A DNA stretch of 64,000 nucleotides, taken from positions 248,001 through 312,000 of the forward strand of contig MBPM02000079.1 of the NCBI GenBank assembly GCA_001695595.3, given 5' to 3'. Position 1 is the first letter of the stretch; every line of letters starts with the position of its first letter. A program made the position numbers and the translations under genes. The stretch comes from Plasmopara viticola. Taxonomy: Eukaryota > Oomycota > Peronosporomycetes > Peronosporales > Peronosporaceae. Below the pieces are notes generated by a model, which had not been told where the DNA came from, did no database searches, and was given only the letters and a program-made list of their open reading frames with translations. This document shows positions 33,790 through 44,146 of this stretch, in pieces.

Positions 33790-36700
33790 TCATACCTTGC
33801 TAATTTGCTCAAATAATTGCACGTCAATACCAGCATCGTCGACTTCGGACACTCGTGCGCACAACTGACGTACATAAGTCTTCAACTCGTCACAGTCGCG
33901 TTTGACCAGCTCGTACAGCTCAGCGTGTAAAAGATATGTCTTCAGAAACAGCAACGCACATACATTGATTGCGTTCGCCGCCACCGTCTGACTCTTTCCT
34001 GTCTCTTTTTGAGTTTCGTCGTCTCCATTTACCAACTGATTAAGCATATAATCCATCGCGAGGCCTAAATGACCTAAGCCAGGACTGCTGCTCATAGATC
34101 GTGCCTCACTAGGTGGGATAAACTCGAGCAAAGGCACAAGCTGCTCTTCATCAACGTGCCGTACGCCTTCAACCACGACAATGGCAACACGCTCGACCAA
34201 CGATGCCGTCCACTTAACAAGCAAAAGACTCGATAAGTGTACAATCGTCATAAGCTCAGTCTCCATTTCTTGATAAAACTGAGTCAGCTCTTGCTTTTCA
34301 GCCTCCGAAACAGCTTGCAAATGCTCATGCAGTAATGTTTGACGCGCAAGCGCGAATGCTGACGGTGACCGCGGCGAACGCGGCGACTTTGGCGGAAGAA
34401 ATTTGACGACGACTTTCTTTGACGCTCTCGCTTTCATTGGACTAATGTCCTTGCGTGTACGAGTGGATTCCGATGGGATATTGCCGAGCAGCACGCACGC
34501 ATGACGAAGCAACTGGCGACTTTGCTCCATGAGCACCACAAAAGACGTTGGGAACGCTTGACGCCAACATTGTCGCCTCGAAGCATTTCCACTTAAACCG
34601 ATGAGAAATCGTAGCAGTGCTTGACATTCAGCAACAACAGCACGTGTCCACCGATGACAGTGAGCTGGCTCAATCGCCGCTAGCAGCATAGGCTCCGCGT
34701 AAGATAAAAACTGCCAAACAAAGGCGTCGTCACCGTCCACACAGCTTGACAGACGCAGCAAACCACCTACAAAGTCGAGTACCAGGCACCACATCCGGTG
34801 TGCCGTGGACACATTGAAGCATTCTTCAATCTTGTCATCAGAAATCACATATCCGCGCAGACAAGAGCTACTTTCTTCTTGTGCCATTTGAGTCTGAAGC
34901 AATGGGAGCAACTCAGTCGCTAGTAACAGTAACAACCGGTACGATACACGTGTGTGGCCATCTTGCAACATTACACGTCGACACACTTCAGCATTGGCTG
35001 GGTTCCATACGATTGCAGTCAAACCATGCAACACGTTACATGCGTCCTCTTGTCGCAAATTTGCTTCATTGGTGGACGATGCAGCACGGAAGCTTTGCAC
35101 TAGCAAGTAAATCAAAGCGTTAATTCCTTGCTGACCGTGCTCTAGCTCCTTGAAAGACGGCATTAAACCAACTCTACTTTCCAGATGCAGCTTAAAGTTT
35201 CGAGAATTAAGATCGCTGACATTGTCAAGAACTTCTTGGAACAGACAGCAACTCAACTGGTACAAAATCCCAGTAAATTGTCTCGAGCATTTTCGATTAC
35301 TAGATGAAGCGATGACTTTGATACTATGTCCAATTAAATTTGCTTGAAGCAAAGCCTTTGAAGGCGATACTCTCTCAATATCCAAATTTCGGTCGGTCAC
35401 TTTGTTCGGTATATCGCTCAAGTGACGGACAAGCAGCAAAGCCGTGGTGAAAAGCGACACATACAAATCATTAGTCACAGCCTCAAATTTGGTCGTAAAA
35501 TCAGTCTCCAGGCGAAAAAACAACGGGACTACCGTCACTTTTTGAGCTAGCGCTGTTTTGCGATTGCTGCCGGGAGTCATGACTTCGAGCTCGCGTGCAG
35601 CTCGATCTCTCGATTCGTGCACTACGGTCAAAGCTTTTTCAATTACAGCTAGTAATTCCAGAGTCGTTTTAATGTCAAATTTTAAATCTGAATCGGTGCC
35701 AAGAATTTCCAGACGCTGGCGGGTATGTGATAGTTTAGGGTCACGTGTCTTACGTATAACGAGACACAATTGATGATGTAGCATCGATACCAGTAGGTTC
35801 ACGACACTTTGCAAATGTACCAGCACAAAGTAGTCGAGTGATTCGTTGTCAGCCTCGTGCTGCTGAATTCGGCTTTTGATCACGTCCGCCAGCAGTTGAA
35901 TCAGTTCAAACGATGTCCGATCGCCATAAAAGCGCGACAACGCACTCGATGTTGAAGATGCGAATGTTGCATTCTCAGTACTTACAGCACTACTCTTGAT
36001 GCGAGGAGGTGAAGAGATCATCGACATTCTTCGCGTGGGCACCTCCTCTTTCGTATCAGTTGGTGCACCAGTCTGCAGACAGCATAACTCCATAAACATT
36101 TTCCACTTAGTCAAAGAAAGAAGCTGAGCATGCAGATAGGCCGCTTGCAAGTTACTCCATTGGACCAATTTTAAAGCTTGAATATTGGTCGGACAAGTCT
36201 GTCCACCTGCGCTAAATTGCCATTTAAAGGTACTCGCATCACAAATCAGTCCTTCGACGTACATTGAGATCTTACCAACAGGTAATGCACTCAATAAGTT
36301 TGTAGTGGGCCTCTTCACCGCGCACACACGTCGAATAAATGCCGTATACTGCTTTAATTGAGTTGAAGAATAATCTAAGCGAGTCAATGAACGCAGCCAG
36401 TGCAAAAAATGTCCTTCTTCTCGAAACGTCTCAAGCACGTCCACGAGCGGGTGGTCGCTTTGCTTAGACGCTCGGTTGTGCCACTCGAACATTACCAATT
36501 GGAATATCAAACCACGGGCAAGATACCCGTAAGCACTCGAGCGCCCAACGTATGATCTGGACAAGCTCTCAACGTTCCCTCCGCCTTGAACAATAGCAGC
36601 CGCTAGCTCCATATCTAGCAGTCCGTGTTCCTCCATCGAATCCAACGGCATGTGAATTTTCAGTGCTCGGGTCACATTGGGCCAAAACGCGGGAAAGGCA

Positions 36701-39700
36701 CATAGAGCTGTCATAATTTTCAAATGCACGCTATGACCGGCATGAACAGCACCTTCCCAAATGCTGACGAGAAACGTCAAAAGAGCACAGAATAATTCTG
36801 ATGACTGCTCTAAAAGTTTCTCAGAAGCCTCGAAAAATTGTGTTATTATTGTAATAAAAGGCAGAAAATCTTTTTCTGCGTTGCCTTCATCGGATTCGTT
36901 ACCAAAAAGCAGCAGTGCCAAAAAATTTGGTTGGTGCTCCAGGGACAACGTGAGCAACTCAACTGTCTCTGTTTGCACCATCACTTGCCGTGGCGACGAT
37001 GCGCGCAGCAAATTGGCAAACCTGTCGCGCACACACGAAAAGTTCTGATCTTCATGAAAAAGCGCAACAAGCGACTGCGTGGAAGCAAGATCTCGACTTT
37101 CCTGCTCTAAGCGATAGTCTAATACGACAGCTGCACGCTGTAGAATTTGCAATGACCAATATACAATTTCGGGCGCGTCCTCTACATCATACCCGAGGTA
37201 GCGTCCACAAAGCGTAACGAGTGTCAGCGACGAGCGAGTCCTGGACCCGTTAATGGGCATCAGCAAAATCTTTCGAGCGGCTTGTGTATCGTTGCTGTCC
37301 TGTTTGCTTGCTAGAAGCACCTCAACAATTCGCAAAGACGTTGTAACAAGCGATTGAAGCCGAGTGATGTTAAATCTACTATCATCTGTTGCGCTCTCAT
37401 TGACCAGCAAAAAATTAGCGTCTAAAATTGCATCTTCATTAGACTTCACAGCGCTATCCCAACTATGGATTTGATCTTTCGCCATGCCAGATACACCAGC
37501 ACCACAGAAACGTAACAGCTTCACAAACAGCGACATATAGTTAGACAACGTGTCGCACAACTCTGCTTCAAACGCTAAAATCATTTCATTTTGCTCGTGG
37601 ATATATTTGCGCGGATGCACTAGTACGTAAAGCAAACGAAGGCATCGTTCAGAGACCTCACAACGTTCAGTGGCAGACACAAACTTCCAGCTCTCGTGTG
37701 TCGACAGCACTTCGATTGCAAATTCTGCAGCGCATACAAACCAAAGTCTTTCCAACGCGACAAACGATTCTGATTTGAAACCTGAAGTTATGAATGCTTG
37801 GGCTTCTTTCGACAAATGCCATCGCACTACGCTCAGTAATATTTCCTGTGTTGCTAGTATGATTGGATAGACTCCAATTAATCGTTCGTGGACTTCAAAC
37901 AGCTTCTTAGCGCTCTTAACAATTAAATTAACACACTCCTCTCGCCCTCCACTAAGTGAAGATGACATTAACAACTCAACTCCGAATGTCGTCGCCAGAA
38001 GTGCTTGAAGAGCAAGGAAAGACGCGGCAACAAAGTGAAAACATGATGCTGAATAAGCGTCATGCTTCTCCGTGCACTGAGAAGCAAACAAAAAACCATC
38101 GAGCACTTTAAAGATAAGGCGAAGCAAGTGAATGCCTCCATCCACAGCAAATGCGTTCGAAGAATTAGCATCGCTGATGTAGTCAACGTCACGACGTCCA
38201 CAATGATCAAAATGCGTCAAAATTTGTTGTCGTGCGTAACGATCTCGAATGCCCCAAAATACGAGGTCTTCGCTAGATGCAGACAGCAACCTAGGAAGTG
38301 CTATATGCTGCCTCATAAGCAAAGGCACGTACACCTCAGGCGAAGAAATTTGATACCTTGTCCACCATCGGTGCAGTCTAGCCTCGCCCCAACGTCGCTG
38401 CATCTCTTCAAGCACGAAGTGCCCCCCATCTTCTTGCTGGCCCAATTGGATAATAAATCCAAAGAAGGCCGTCAATACGCCAACATCTTCCGAATTTGAG
38501 CGAATTAATTCAGCGAACGACATTGACCGAAGTCCCGACGCAATGGTATCGGTGCGTAGCATTAGCATATCCCACAACGATGCTTTCGTGCCTTCTTCAC
38601 TATCTGTAAGAAGCCATTCCACCTGCAGCTCATTGTTGGTCTGAACGAGTGATCCAATTGTCCCAACAGCCACCACCAATCTACTCTCTGCATCTTTATA
38701 AGCAAACGGGCGCGTGCACTGTACAAGTTCCGACTCACCTGCAACGTTGCAGTAGAACTCTGCTGGTGGCACTGGACGACAGATACGCTTTGTGCTGTCA
38801 ACAGCCACACCTGCACCTGGCTGGTTATAAATTTTCAGTACTTGGCGCAGAACAGTTGGAGACGATACTGCGTGGTAATGACAGCAGAGTGCCGTCAACA
38901 ATTCCACACACGACAACAAACTAGACGGCAGATTAATCCGAGATTTCAACAACAAACTACCAAGTGCGATATCTTCTCCAGTCATCACCACATCCGTCAT
39001 CTCGTCGTCTTCCACGTCAATCCCTAGAACTTGCTGAGCAACATGTGCGTCAGAAAGAACAGGCAAGACAAATTTGACCATTGCGTGCAGTTCTTGAGCT
39101 CCATTCAAGTGTTCCATATACCCCAGCGTCGAGAGCATATCGTTTAAAAAGACAGCCACTACTTTTTGATAAATACGACCATCACAGCAATATTTCTGAT
39201 AGTGTGAAGCATTTGTCGATGTGCGTACACAAGATGCAGCCACAGTTGGAAGCTTCCATAGCGTTTTCAAGTGAAGGCTAAGCGGATGCAAAATGGCTGC
39301 AATGTCAGACCCTGTGTAACTACGAAATACTAGTGATCGCACCAACGCATTCAAGTTCTGAAAACCATGCAGTTGCTCCACTGCTGTTATGGTATGTTGC
39401 AGCGTGATTTGAAGCTCTTTCACTTGCTCAATTTCTCCATGCGACATCACCATTTTCCGGTAAAATCGACCTAATAGGGTTGCCCAAGCCAACAACAACA
39501 CGCCGGGTACTGGTGAAGCGACGTTGTCACTATATGTAGCTCCATTCAATTCTGTCAAGAAGAATGTCTTGGTCACGTCGTGCAATACACTGTAGTCTTG
39601 TCCATCTTCGATCGTATGCAATAACCTAAGGGCGACTAAAAGACCCACTTGGGTTAATCGTCGTGCTTTCTCTTGTACATTGCTTATGGCTAATGTGCTG

Positions 39701-40482
39701 GTGGTAAATACGTCGTCAAACACACGCACTTCCCAGTTGTGTATAGTCTTTGCAATCTTTACTGCACTTTCCACGGTAGCCTTCTCTTGAGACGCTACAA
39801 GCGTCAATAGCAGCAATTCTCGCAATAAACTTTCCTCTTCAAGAAACTGCATTTCCCAAGCATTAAGTGCATTGCGCTCTGCCGCCCCCACACCCAAAAA
39901 GCCAGGAGGATAGACAAATTGACGACCATGAACTTCATCCAGCAGTGCCTCACGCAGTCCTTCCTTGAGCAGCTCGTGTACAATCTCTCTAGCTGGGTGG
40001 GCGTTTGGATCGTGCGAGTTTCTAGCCACACGTAGGAGCTGAATACGTACCGCAAAAAAGTCTCGCCTCCCTGCAAAGTATTGGCGCCTTATCGTCTCGA
40101 TATCTAGCGGCGTTTGAGCTTTCTGATGGTCTCGAAGCATTTCCAAAGCGTTTTGAACCTCCTGTTGACCGCCTGAGATCGGTAGTTGTACACTAGAGAG
40201 AAGCATCGACCATAATTTGTCATCACTTTGATCCGATGTCGACGATTCGGTGGCACGGCCGTCTTTTTCGGCTGAAAACAACGTCAACACTGAGTGTTTG
40301 GGCGTTGTGGGCGGCGTTGCGCTGTTCGACCCGTCCACACCTCCACCCAGGGGCACTACGCCATGAAACGATCGTATGGCCTCAAGCACGCGATCTACAG
40401 GTAGTTCCTCGCCTTGCTCTCGTCGCAGCCATGACAGCACGTGCGCGGCAGTGCGGATTTGCCCGCCCCGGGTGCGCACCAT
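33790..40482 (-). CDS. Nup188/Nup205-family inner-ring nucleoporin
   Basis: An uninterrupted 2230-residue ORF. The frame extends to 40509 but the first ATG is at 40482 and a TGA sits upstream at 40513-40515, so 40482 is the start. The protein is almost entirely alpha-helical and Leu-rich without signal peptide or catalytic motifs, as expected of the giant alpha-solenoid scaffold nucleoporins Nup188 and Nup205/Nup192. The N-terminal third has PVPGVLLLAWATLLGRFY, resembling the G-P-V-L-L-A-W motif of Nup188, and size and helical pattern fit, so Nup188 is favoured over Nup205. Known role: inner ring of the nuclear pore, binding Nup93. A Ser/Pro/Lys-rich loop (about residue 2030-2050, KSPRSPRSPSAFA) could be a phosphoregulated linker. 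It is divergent from ATG4, with 310 bp between starts. A donor-like GTATGA at the very end leaves the last few residues uncertain. Confidence 0.7.
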   Translation of the reverse strand: MVRTRGGQIRTAAHVLSWLRREQGEELPVDRVLEAIRSFHGVVPLGGGVDGSNSATPPTTPKHSVLTLFSAEKDGRATESSTSDQSDDKLWSMLLSSVQLPISGGQQEVQNALEMLRDHQKAQTPLDIETIRRQYFAGRRDFFAVRIQLLRVARNSHDPNAHPAREIVHELLKEGLREALLDEVHGRQFVYPPGFLGVGAAERNALNAWEMQFLEEESLLRELLLLTLVASQEKATVESAVKIAKTIHNWEVRVFDDVFTTSTLAISNVQEKARRLTQVGLLVALRLLHTIEDGQDYSVLHDVTKTFFLTELNGATYSDNVASPVPGVLLLAWATLLGRFYRKMVMSHGEIEQVKELQITLQHTITAVEQLHGFQNLNALVRSLVFRSYTGSDIAAILHPLSLHLKTLWKLPTVAASCVRTSTNASHYQKYCCDGRIYQKVVAVFLNDMLSTLGYMEHLNGAQELHAMVKFVLPVLSDAHVAQQVLGIDVEDDEMTDVVMTGEDIALGSLLLKSRINLPSSLLSCVELLTALCCHYHAVSSPTVLRQVLKIYNQPGAGVAVDSTKRICRPVPPAEFYCNVAGESELVQCTRPFAYKDAESRLVVAVGTIGSLVQTNNELQVEWLLTDSEEGTKASLWDMLMLRTDTIASGLRSMSFAELIRSNSEDVGVLTAFFGFIIQLGQQEDGGHFVLEEMQRRWGEARLHRWWTRYQISSPEVYVPLLMRQHIALPRLLSASSEDLVFWGIRDRYARQQILTHFDHCGRRDVDYISDANSSNAFAVDGGIHLLRLIFKVLDGFLFASQCTEKHDAYSASCFHFVAASFLALQALLATTFGVELLMSSSLSGGREECVNLIVKSAKKLFEVHERLIGVYPIILATQEILLSVVRWHLSKEAQAFITSGFKSESFVALERLWFVCAAEFAIEVLSTHESWKFVSATERCEVSERCLRLLYVLVHPRKYIHEQNEMILAFEAELCDTLSNYMSLFVKLLRFCGAGVSGMAKDQIHSWDSAVKSNEDAILDANFLLVNESATDDSRFNITRLQSLVTTSLRIVEVLLASKQDSNDTQAARKILLMPINGSRTRSSLTLVTLCGRYLGYDVEDAPEIVYWSLQILQRAAVVLDYRLEQESRDLASTQSLVALFHEDQNFSCVRDRFANLLRASSPRQVMVQTETVELLTLSLEHQPNFLALLLFGNESDEGNAEKDFLPFITIITQFFEASEKLLEQSSELFCALLTFLVSIWEGAVHAGHSVHLKIMTALCAFPAFWPNVTRALKIHMPLDSMEEHGLLDMELAAAIVQGGGNVESLSRSYVGRSSAYGYLARGLIFQLVMFEWHNRASKQSDHPLVDVLETFREEGHFLHWLRSLTRLDYSSTQLKQYTAFIRRVCAVKRPTTNLLSALPVGKISMYVEGLICDASTFKWQFSAGGQTCPTNIQALKLVQWSNLQAAYLHAQLLSLTKWKMFMELCCLQTGAPTDTKEEVPTRRMSMISSPPRIKSSAVSTENATFASSTSSALSRFYGDRTSFELIQLLADVIKSRIQQHEADNESLDYFVLVHLQSVVNLLVSMLHHQLCLVIRKTRDPKLSHTRQRLEILGTDSDLKFDIKTTLELLAVIEKALTVVHESRDRAARELEVMTPGSNRKTALAQKVTVVPLFFRLETDFTTKFEAVTNDLYVSLFTTALLLVRHLSDIPNKVTDRNLDIERVSPSKALLQANLIGHSIKVIASSSNRKCSRQFTGILYQLSCCLFQEVLDNVSDLNSRNFKLHLESRVGLMPSFKELEHGQQGINALIYLLVQSFRAASSTNEANLRQEDACNVLHGLTAIVWNPANAEVCRRVMLQDGHTRVSYRLLLLLATELLPLLQTQMAQEESSSCLRGYVISDDKIEECFNVSTAHRMWCLVLDFVGGLLRLSSCVDGDDAFVWQFLSYAEPMLLAAIEPAHCHRWTRAVVAECQALLRFLIGLSGNASRRQCWRQAFPTSFVVLMEQSRQLLRHACVLLGNIPSESTRTRKDISPMKARASKKVVVKFLPPKSPRSPRSPSAFALARQTLLHEHLQAVSEAEKQELTQFYQEMETELMTIVHLSSLLLVKWTASLVERVAIVVVEGVRHVDEEQLVPLLEFIPPSEARSMSSSPGLGHLGLAMDYMLNQLVNGDDETQKETGKSQTVAANAINVCALLFLKTYLLHAELYELVKRDCDELKTYVRQLCARVSEVDDAGIDVQLFEQISKV

Positions 40483-40554
40483 CAAACTTGGTATTGTGGT
40501 GTGCACCACACGTCAATGCGGAGTGTGTACGAGTGTGTACCACATCGTTTGGCG

Positions 40555-40568
40555 TCACTTTCCCTCTC
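40555..40568 (+). promoter_or_regulatory. Oomycete initiator-like element of ATG4
   Basis: TCACTTTCCCTCTC matches the TCAYTYNC initiator core. It lies in the 310-bp region shared by the divergent nucleoporin and ATG4 genes. No ATG occurs between it and 40793, which helps fix the ATG4 start. Confidence 0.5.
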
Positions 40569-40792
40569 GATCCCGATCAATTCAGACGGCGTTCTCTGTC
40601 TATTCCTCGATAGTAATCTAAAACTGTGCGTGATTCCCTCGTCTAAGCGCCGTGTCGACGCAAGCACCGTCGTCGTGTAGCGCGTCCTCTTTTGTATTTA
40701 ACGTGACATCGACATCAACACCAGGTCCCGGCGCGCTCTGGGACGTGCTCGGTCGGACTGCGTGGGATCTGGGCGGAGGACTGCTTGGCCGC

Positions 40793-42119
40793 ATGGCACA
40801 ATTTGCGCACGGCATCACGGCACTCGACGTGACGCCGTCGACGGTGCTCAGTGCACCCATATGGCTCTTAGGTCAACGTTACGACAACGTGGCGGCTGCT
40901 AATTTTGACGCGTACAAGCAAAATTTTGAGTCCATCCTCTGGTTTACATATCGTCGCGATTACCCTGTAATGACGCCGTACGATTACACAAGCGATGCTG
41001 GGTGGGGCTGTATGCTGCGGTCAGCACAGATGCTGTTGGGCCACGCCCTTCAGCGTTGCCTTTTGGGAAAGGAGTGGCGTCATCCTGCCGTGTTTGAGGC
41101 CGAAATGGACACGCGATTACACGAGTCGTACGTGCAACTGTTGCGGTGGTTTGCAGACTCACCCGATCTTGAATGTCGCTATTCGATTCACCACATGGTG
41201 AAGCTTGGTATGCAGTACGACAAGCTACCAGGCGAATGGTATGGTCCTACGACTGCTGCACAGGTGCTGCGGGACCTCGTGAACTTGCACAGACGCGAGT
41301 TTGGAGGAAAGTTGGCCATGTACGTGCCACAAGAAGGTGTCGTCTACAGTGACGATGTCACGAAACTTTGTGTCTCACACATGCAAGAGGAAAGAGTGGA
41401 GAAAGAGGCAAACGAAGACGCGCCTGAGTTTTTCGACCCCCTTTTGCATGTACCTACGACGACCATCAGGAGCGATTGGAGCACTGCGCTGCTTATTCTG
41501 ATACCTTTGAGACTTGGACTCGACGAGTTGAATGAACGTTATGTACCGGCAATTCAAAAGACATTTGAGTTTCCACAGAGCGTTGGAATTATTGGCGGCA
41601 AGAAGGGCCACTCTGTCTACTTTGTTGGGACGCAGCAAGATCAATTGCATCTTTTGGATCCGCACGATGTTCACCCAGCACCAGAGCTGAATGCTGCATT
41701 CCCTACTGCGGTGCGTGTTAAATTATCGTTTGTATGGACTTGATGCTGAGTTATTTTTTATTGTTATTTGGATTCTAAATGTTCTATAGACCCACTTGCG
41801 AACGGTGCATTCCTCTCGCCCTTTGGTGATGGGTGTGACTACGATTGACCCATCGCTTGCGCTGGGCTTTTTATGCGAAAATTCTGCTGACTATGAAGAT
41901 TTCGAACGGCGCGTACGAAATCTTCATGATGAAGTCAAAACTGACGGTGGAATGTGCCCGTTCTCCGTTGCTACGCATCGCCCTGATTACGCAGCAAGTG
42001 GAGGTGACCTCCTTATGGCCGAGTGTCTCTCTGGAGACGATTTGAACGAGGACGAGCTTTCAAGTACCAATGGACCTGGAACTGGAGAAGATGAGGAAGA
42101 TGATTATGTACTTCTTTGA
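40793..42119 (+). CDS. ATG4: ATG4 cysteine protease (autophagin, peptidase C54), two exons
   Basis: Exons 40793-41710 and 41790-42119, joined in phase 0 across a 79-nt GTGCGT...TATAG intron, give 415 residues. Seen: the catalytic Cys in DAGWGCMLRSAQM (about C73), the Asp/His pair in LLDPHDVHPA (about D289/H291), and the family segment TIDPSLALGFLCE right after the splice. Known: ATG4 trims ATG8 to expose its C-terminal Gly for lipidation and later releases it from membranes, in the cytosol. The C-terminus is very acidic and ends EDDYVLL, an ATG8-interacting motif like the one ending human ATG4B. The frame upstream to 40652 is open and coding-like but contains only GTG codons; the first ATG after the initiator is 40793. 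A non-AUG start adding up to 47 residues cannot be excluded. Confidence 0.9.
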
Positions 42120-42371
42120 AACAGTGTCTGGTCAATTAAGATTTGCAGGCTGCTCAGTCGCTCTTTTGTAACATAGACAGCGTTTTATCAAGACACATTG
42201 CATGTAGTCATGCTTATTCGAAATGGTTTTTTGCTTTTGATCAGTAATGTACGCAAAACGTAGTCCGATTTGCCTACAGAATGAGGCGTCCAAAAGAGTC
42301 ACCTGACTGCTCAAGAGATTTATTTTCAATTTCTTGCTTGCTTTACGCTTTATCAATTACTCTCGTCCTGA

Positions 42372-43264
42372 TTAATTTTCCAAAACGAACACGAAGTCAA
42401 CAAGCACGTCATGGACTTCATGTAGTGTCAGGGCTTGTTGTACTACTGGGCTCGCGTTAGCGGCTTTGCTTGATTCTTGTGAAGCAAGCGTAGTGTGAGG
42501 CTCGGACGATCGATGAAGCAACGGCATCAGCGCCGCTACACGATCAGGTGGAAAGTGCGAGGTAGCGGACTGCAACACGCTAATCAACGTTTCGAAATCT
42601 ACCGTGACAGCACTTTCGTGGTTCATAGGCTTTGAACTTCGAAAAAACACAGTGACGGCGTCCACAAGCTCTTCGAATAGTAAACAAACTCGCACCCCTC
42701 GATGAAATCGAGTCAATTGCACACCATTATTGCTCCCGTTTTCCTTCGTATCTGCAGCGGAGAGTATTTTTGCATGAAGTTTAATCTGAAGAGGTTTTCG
42801 AAAATCCTCGCTGAGTTGATGAATGATTTTTTAAAACGCAGCCTCGCTAATGGTAGCAGGTTCACCAAGTCTTGTCTTTTGTAATGAGGAGGATTCTTGT
42901 TGAGGTGTTGATGTCTCTAGGAGGACAAGGTCATGAAAAGCCTTTTCCACAGCAGATGAAAACGATGGACTGTTAGGCGGAATTGCACGGAGACACGATG
43001 TTATAGCCACTGACTTGTTTGCTACTAGCCCCTGAAAACTTCAGATGCATTAACAAATCAGCGTACTGCGTATAATCTTAGTGACGTACTGAGAAGCGAG
43101 GTAAGCTACTGGAACACGGGGTCGAAGGATCAGCAGCTCGGAAATTGCAGTCGTAAGCATATCCTTAGCGCCAGATTGAACTAATGATTGCGCAGGCAGC
43201 CAAATAAATGCCTTTTTCTTGAGCGACGACGTCAAAATCACTTACCGAAGTAGTCTTCAGCCAT
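42372..43264 (-). pseudogene. Dpy-30/RIIa-type dimerisation-domain protein, split by introns, one in-frame stop
   Basis: Exon 1 (43264-43246) is followed by a 65-nt GTAAGT...TTAG intron; exon 2 from 43180 continues in phase and reads AKDMLTTAISELLILRPRVP then VAYLASQY, which is the Dpy-30/RIIa dimerisation helix pair (L-x-x-L-x...RP-x-x-P-x-x-Y-L-A). A second intron of about 54 nt probably ends at TTTTCAG before 43042 but its donor is weak. The frame then runs to TGA/TAA near 42372 with one TAA at 42831-42833; CAA to TAA would explain it. Known for the fold: homodimer docking onto anchoring proteins in ciliary/axonemal, PKA or COMPASS complexes. The rest of the protein is helical and unrecognised. 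It may be a recent pseudogene, a strain-specific nonsense allele or an assembly error. It is convergent with ATG4 at 252 bp. Confidence 0.5.
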
Positions 43265-43537
43265 TGATACGAGCAGGCAAAACTCAAAAGAGAAATCTGG
43301 TCACATTTAAATGACTAATTATTGTTTATGCGGTCACTTTTTTATTGTAATCTTTCACCAAGAACAATCCTGAAACTTTCTATCGGGCCAAGTGGACGCA
43401 ACATCTCGACCACCTGAGAGCGTCTTTTCGCCGCTCGACCACTGGGAACAGGTTTTGTCTGAATTTCAGAATTAATTTATTTTTCTCGAAAAAAGTCAAG
43501 ACCCTTCGTATAAAGATACACATACGTATTTGTATCG

Positions 43538-43848
43538 TATTACTTTATCGCCTTGCCAAGGTATGCACGTGCTAGGCTCAGTCTGGCTAGTCCACGGCAT
43601 AGAGTGGTGTCCGCATACGTCGAGTCTCGTTCGGCGGGCAGTGCAGCCAGCACCGAGGTCGTGAGGGTCTTCCATTATTTTGTTTATCTCTGACTTGGTA
43701 AGAGCCCAGGTGGCACTCTGGTGCTGGAGACCGTCGCGTCGAGGGTGAGACTCGTTAGAGACTTGCAGATGCCCGAGAGCACCTGCCCGAAGCGCGCGAG
43801 CATTTAGCCCCCGCGCTTGGAAGGAGGGCGTCACCCCAACCTTTTCCG
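43538..43848 (-). mobile_element. SINE-like element, copy C
   Basis: The same ~310 bp unit and orientation as copy A, full length from the GGAAAAGGTTGGGG end (43848) to the GCGATAAAGTAATAC tail (about 43538). I could not identify a clear target-site duplication. Its insertion lies at the left edge of the virus-like block. Confidence 0.75.
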
Positions 43849-43903
43849 TAAATACTATTTTACTATTCATTTGAATTCTACAAATTTGTAAATTTGACTG
43901 ATA

Positions 43904-44146
43904 ATGTTCATAAATGATAATTTAGAGAAAGAATTGCATAATCAAGATGCCGTTTTTATCCATCATGTAGGATCTTTAAAGCACCTTAAGGATGCTGAAA
44001 TCATTGATTTGATTGGAGCAATCACTTCCAGAGAATGCGACATTACTCCGTAACTCGTCGGTCTATTAGAAGAGATCAACTGTTTCGAATCTGAAATTAA
44101 GCACGAAAGATGTGACTATGATAGAATTTTCCCCAGAATCTATTAA
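43904..44146 (+). pseudogene. Small virus-like ORF, unknown function, one in-frame stop
   Basis: An 81-codon frame starts with ATG at 43904 and ends with TAA at 44144-44146, interrupted only by TAA at 44051-44053. The translation is acidic, helical and coding-like (VGSLKHLKDAEIIDLIGAI, then LVGLLEEINCFESEIKHERC). It is the first recognisable frame right of SINE copy C. No family was recognised. A second coding-like segment in another frame follows at about 44262-44418. Confidence 0.4.
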
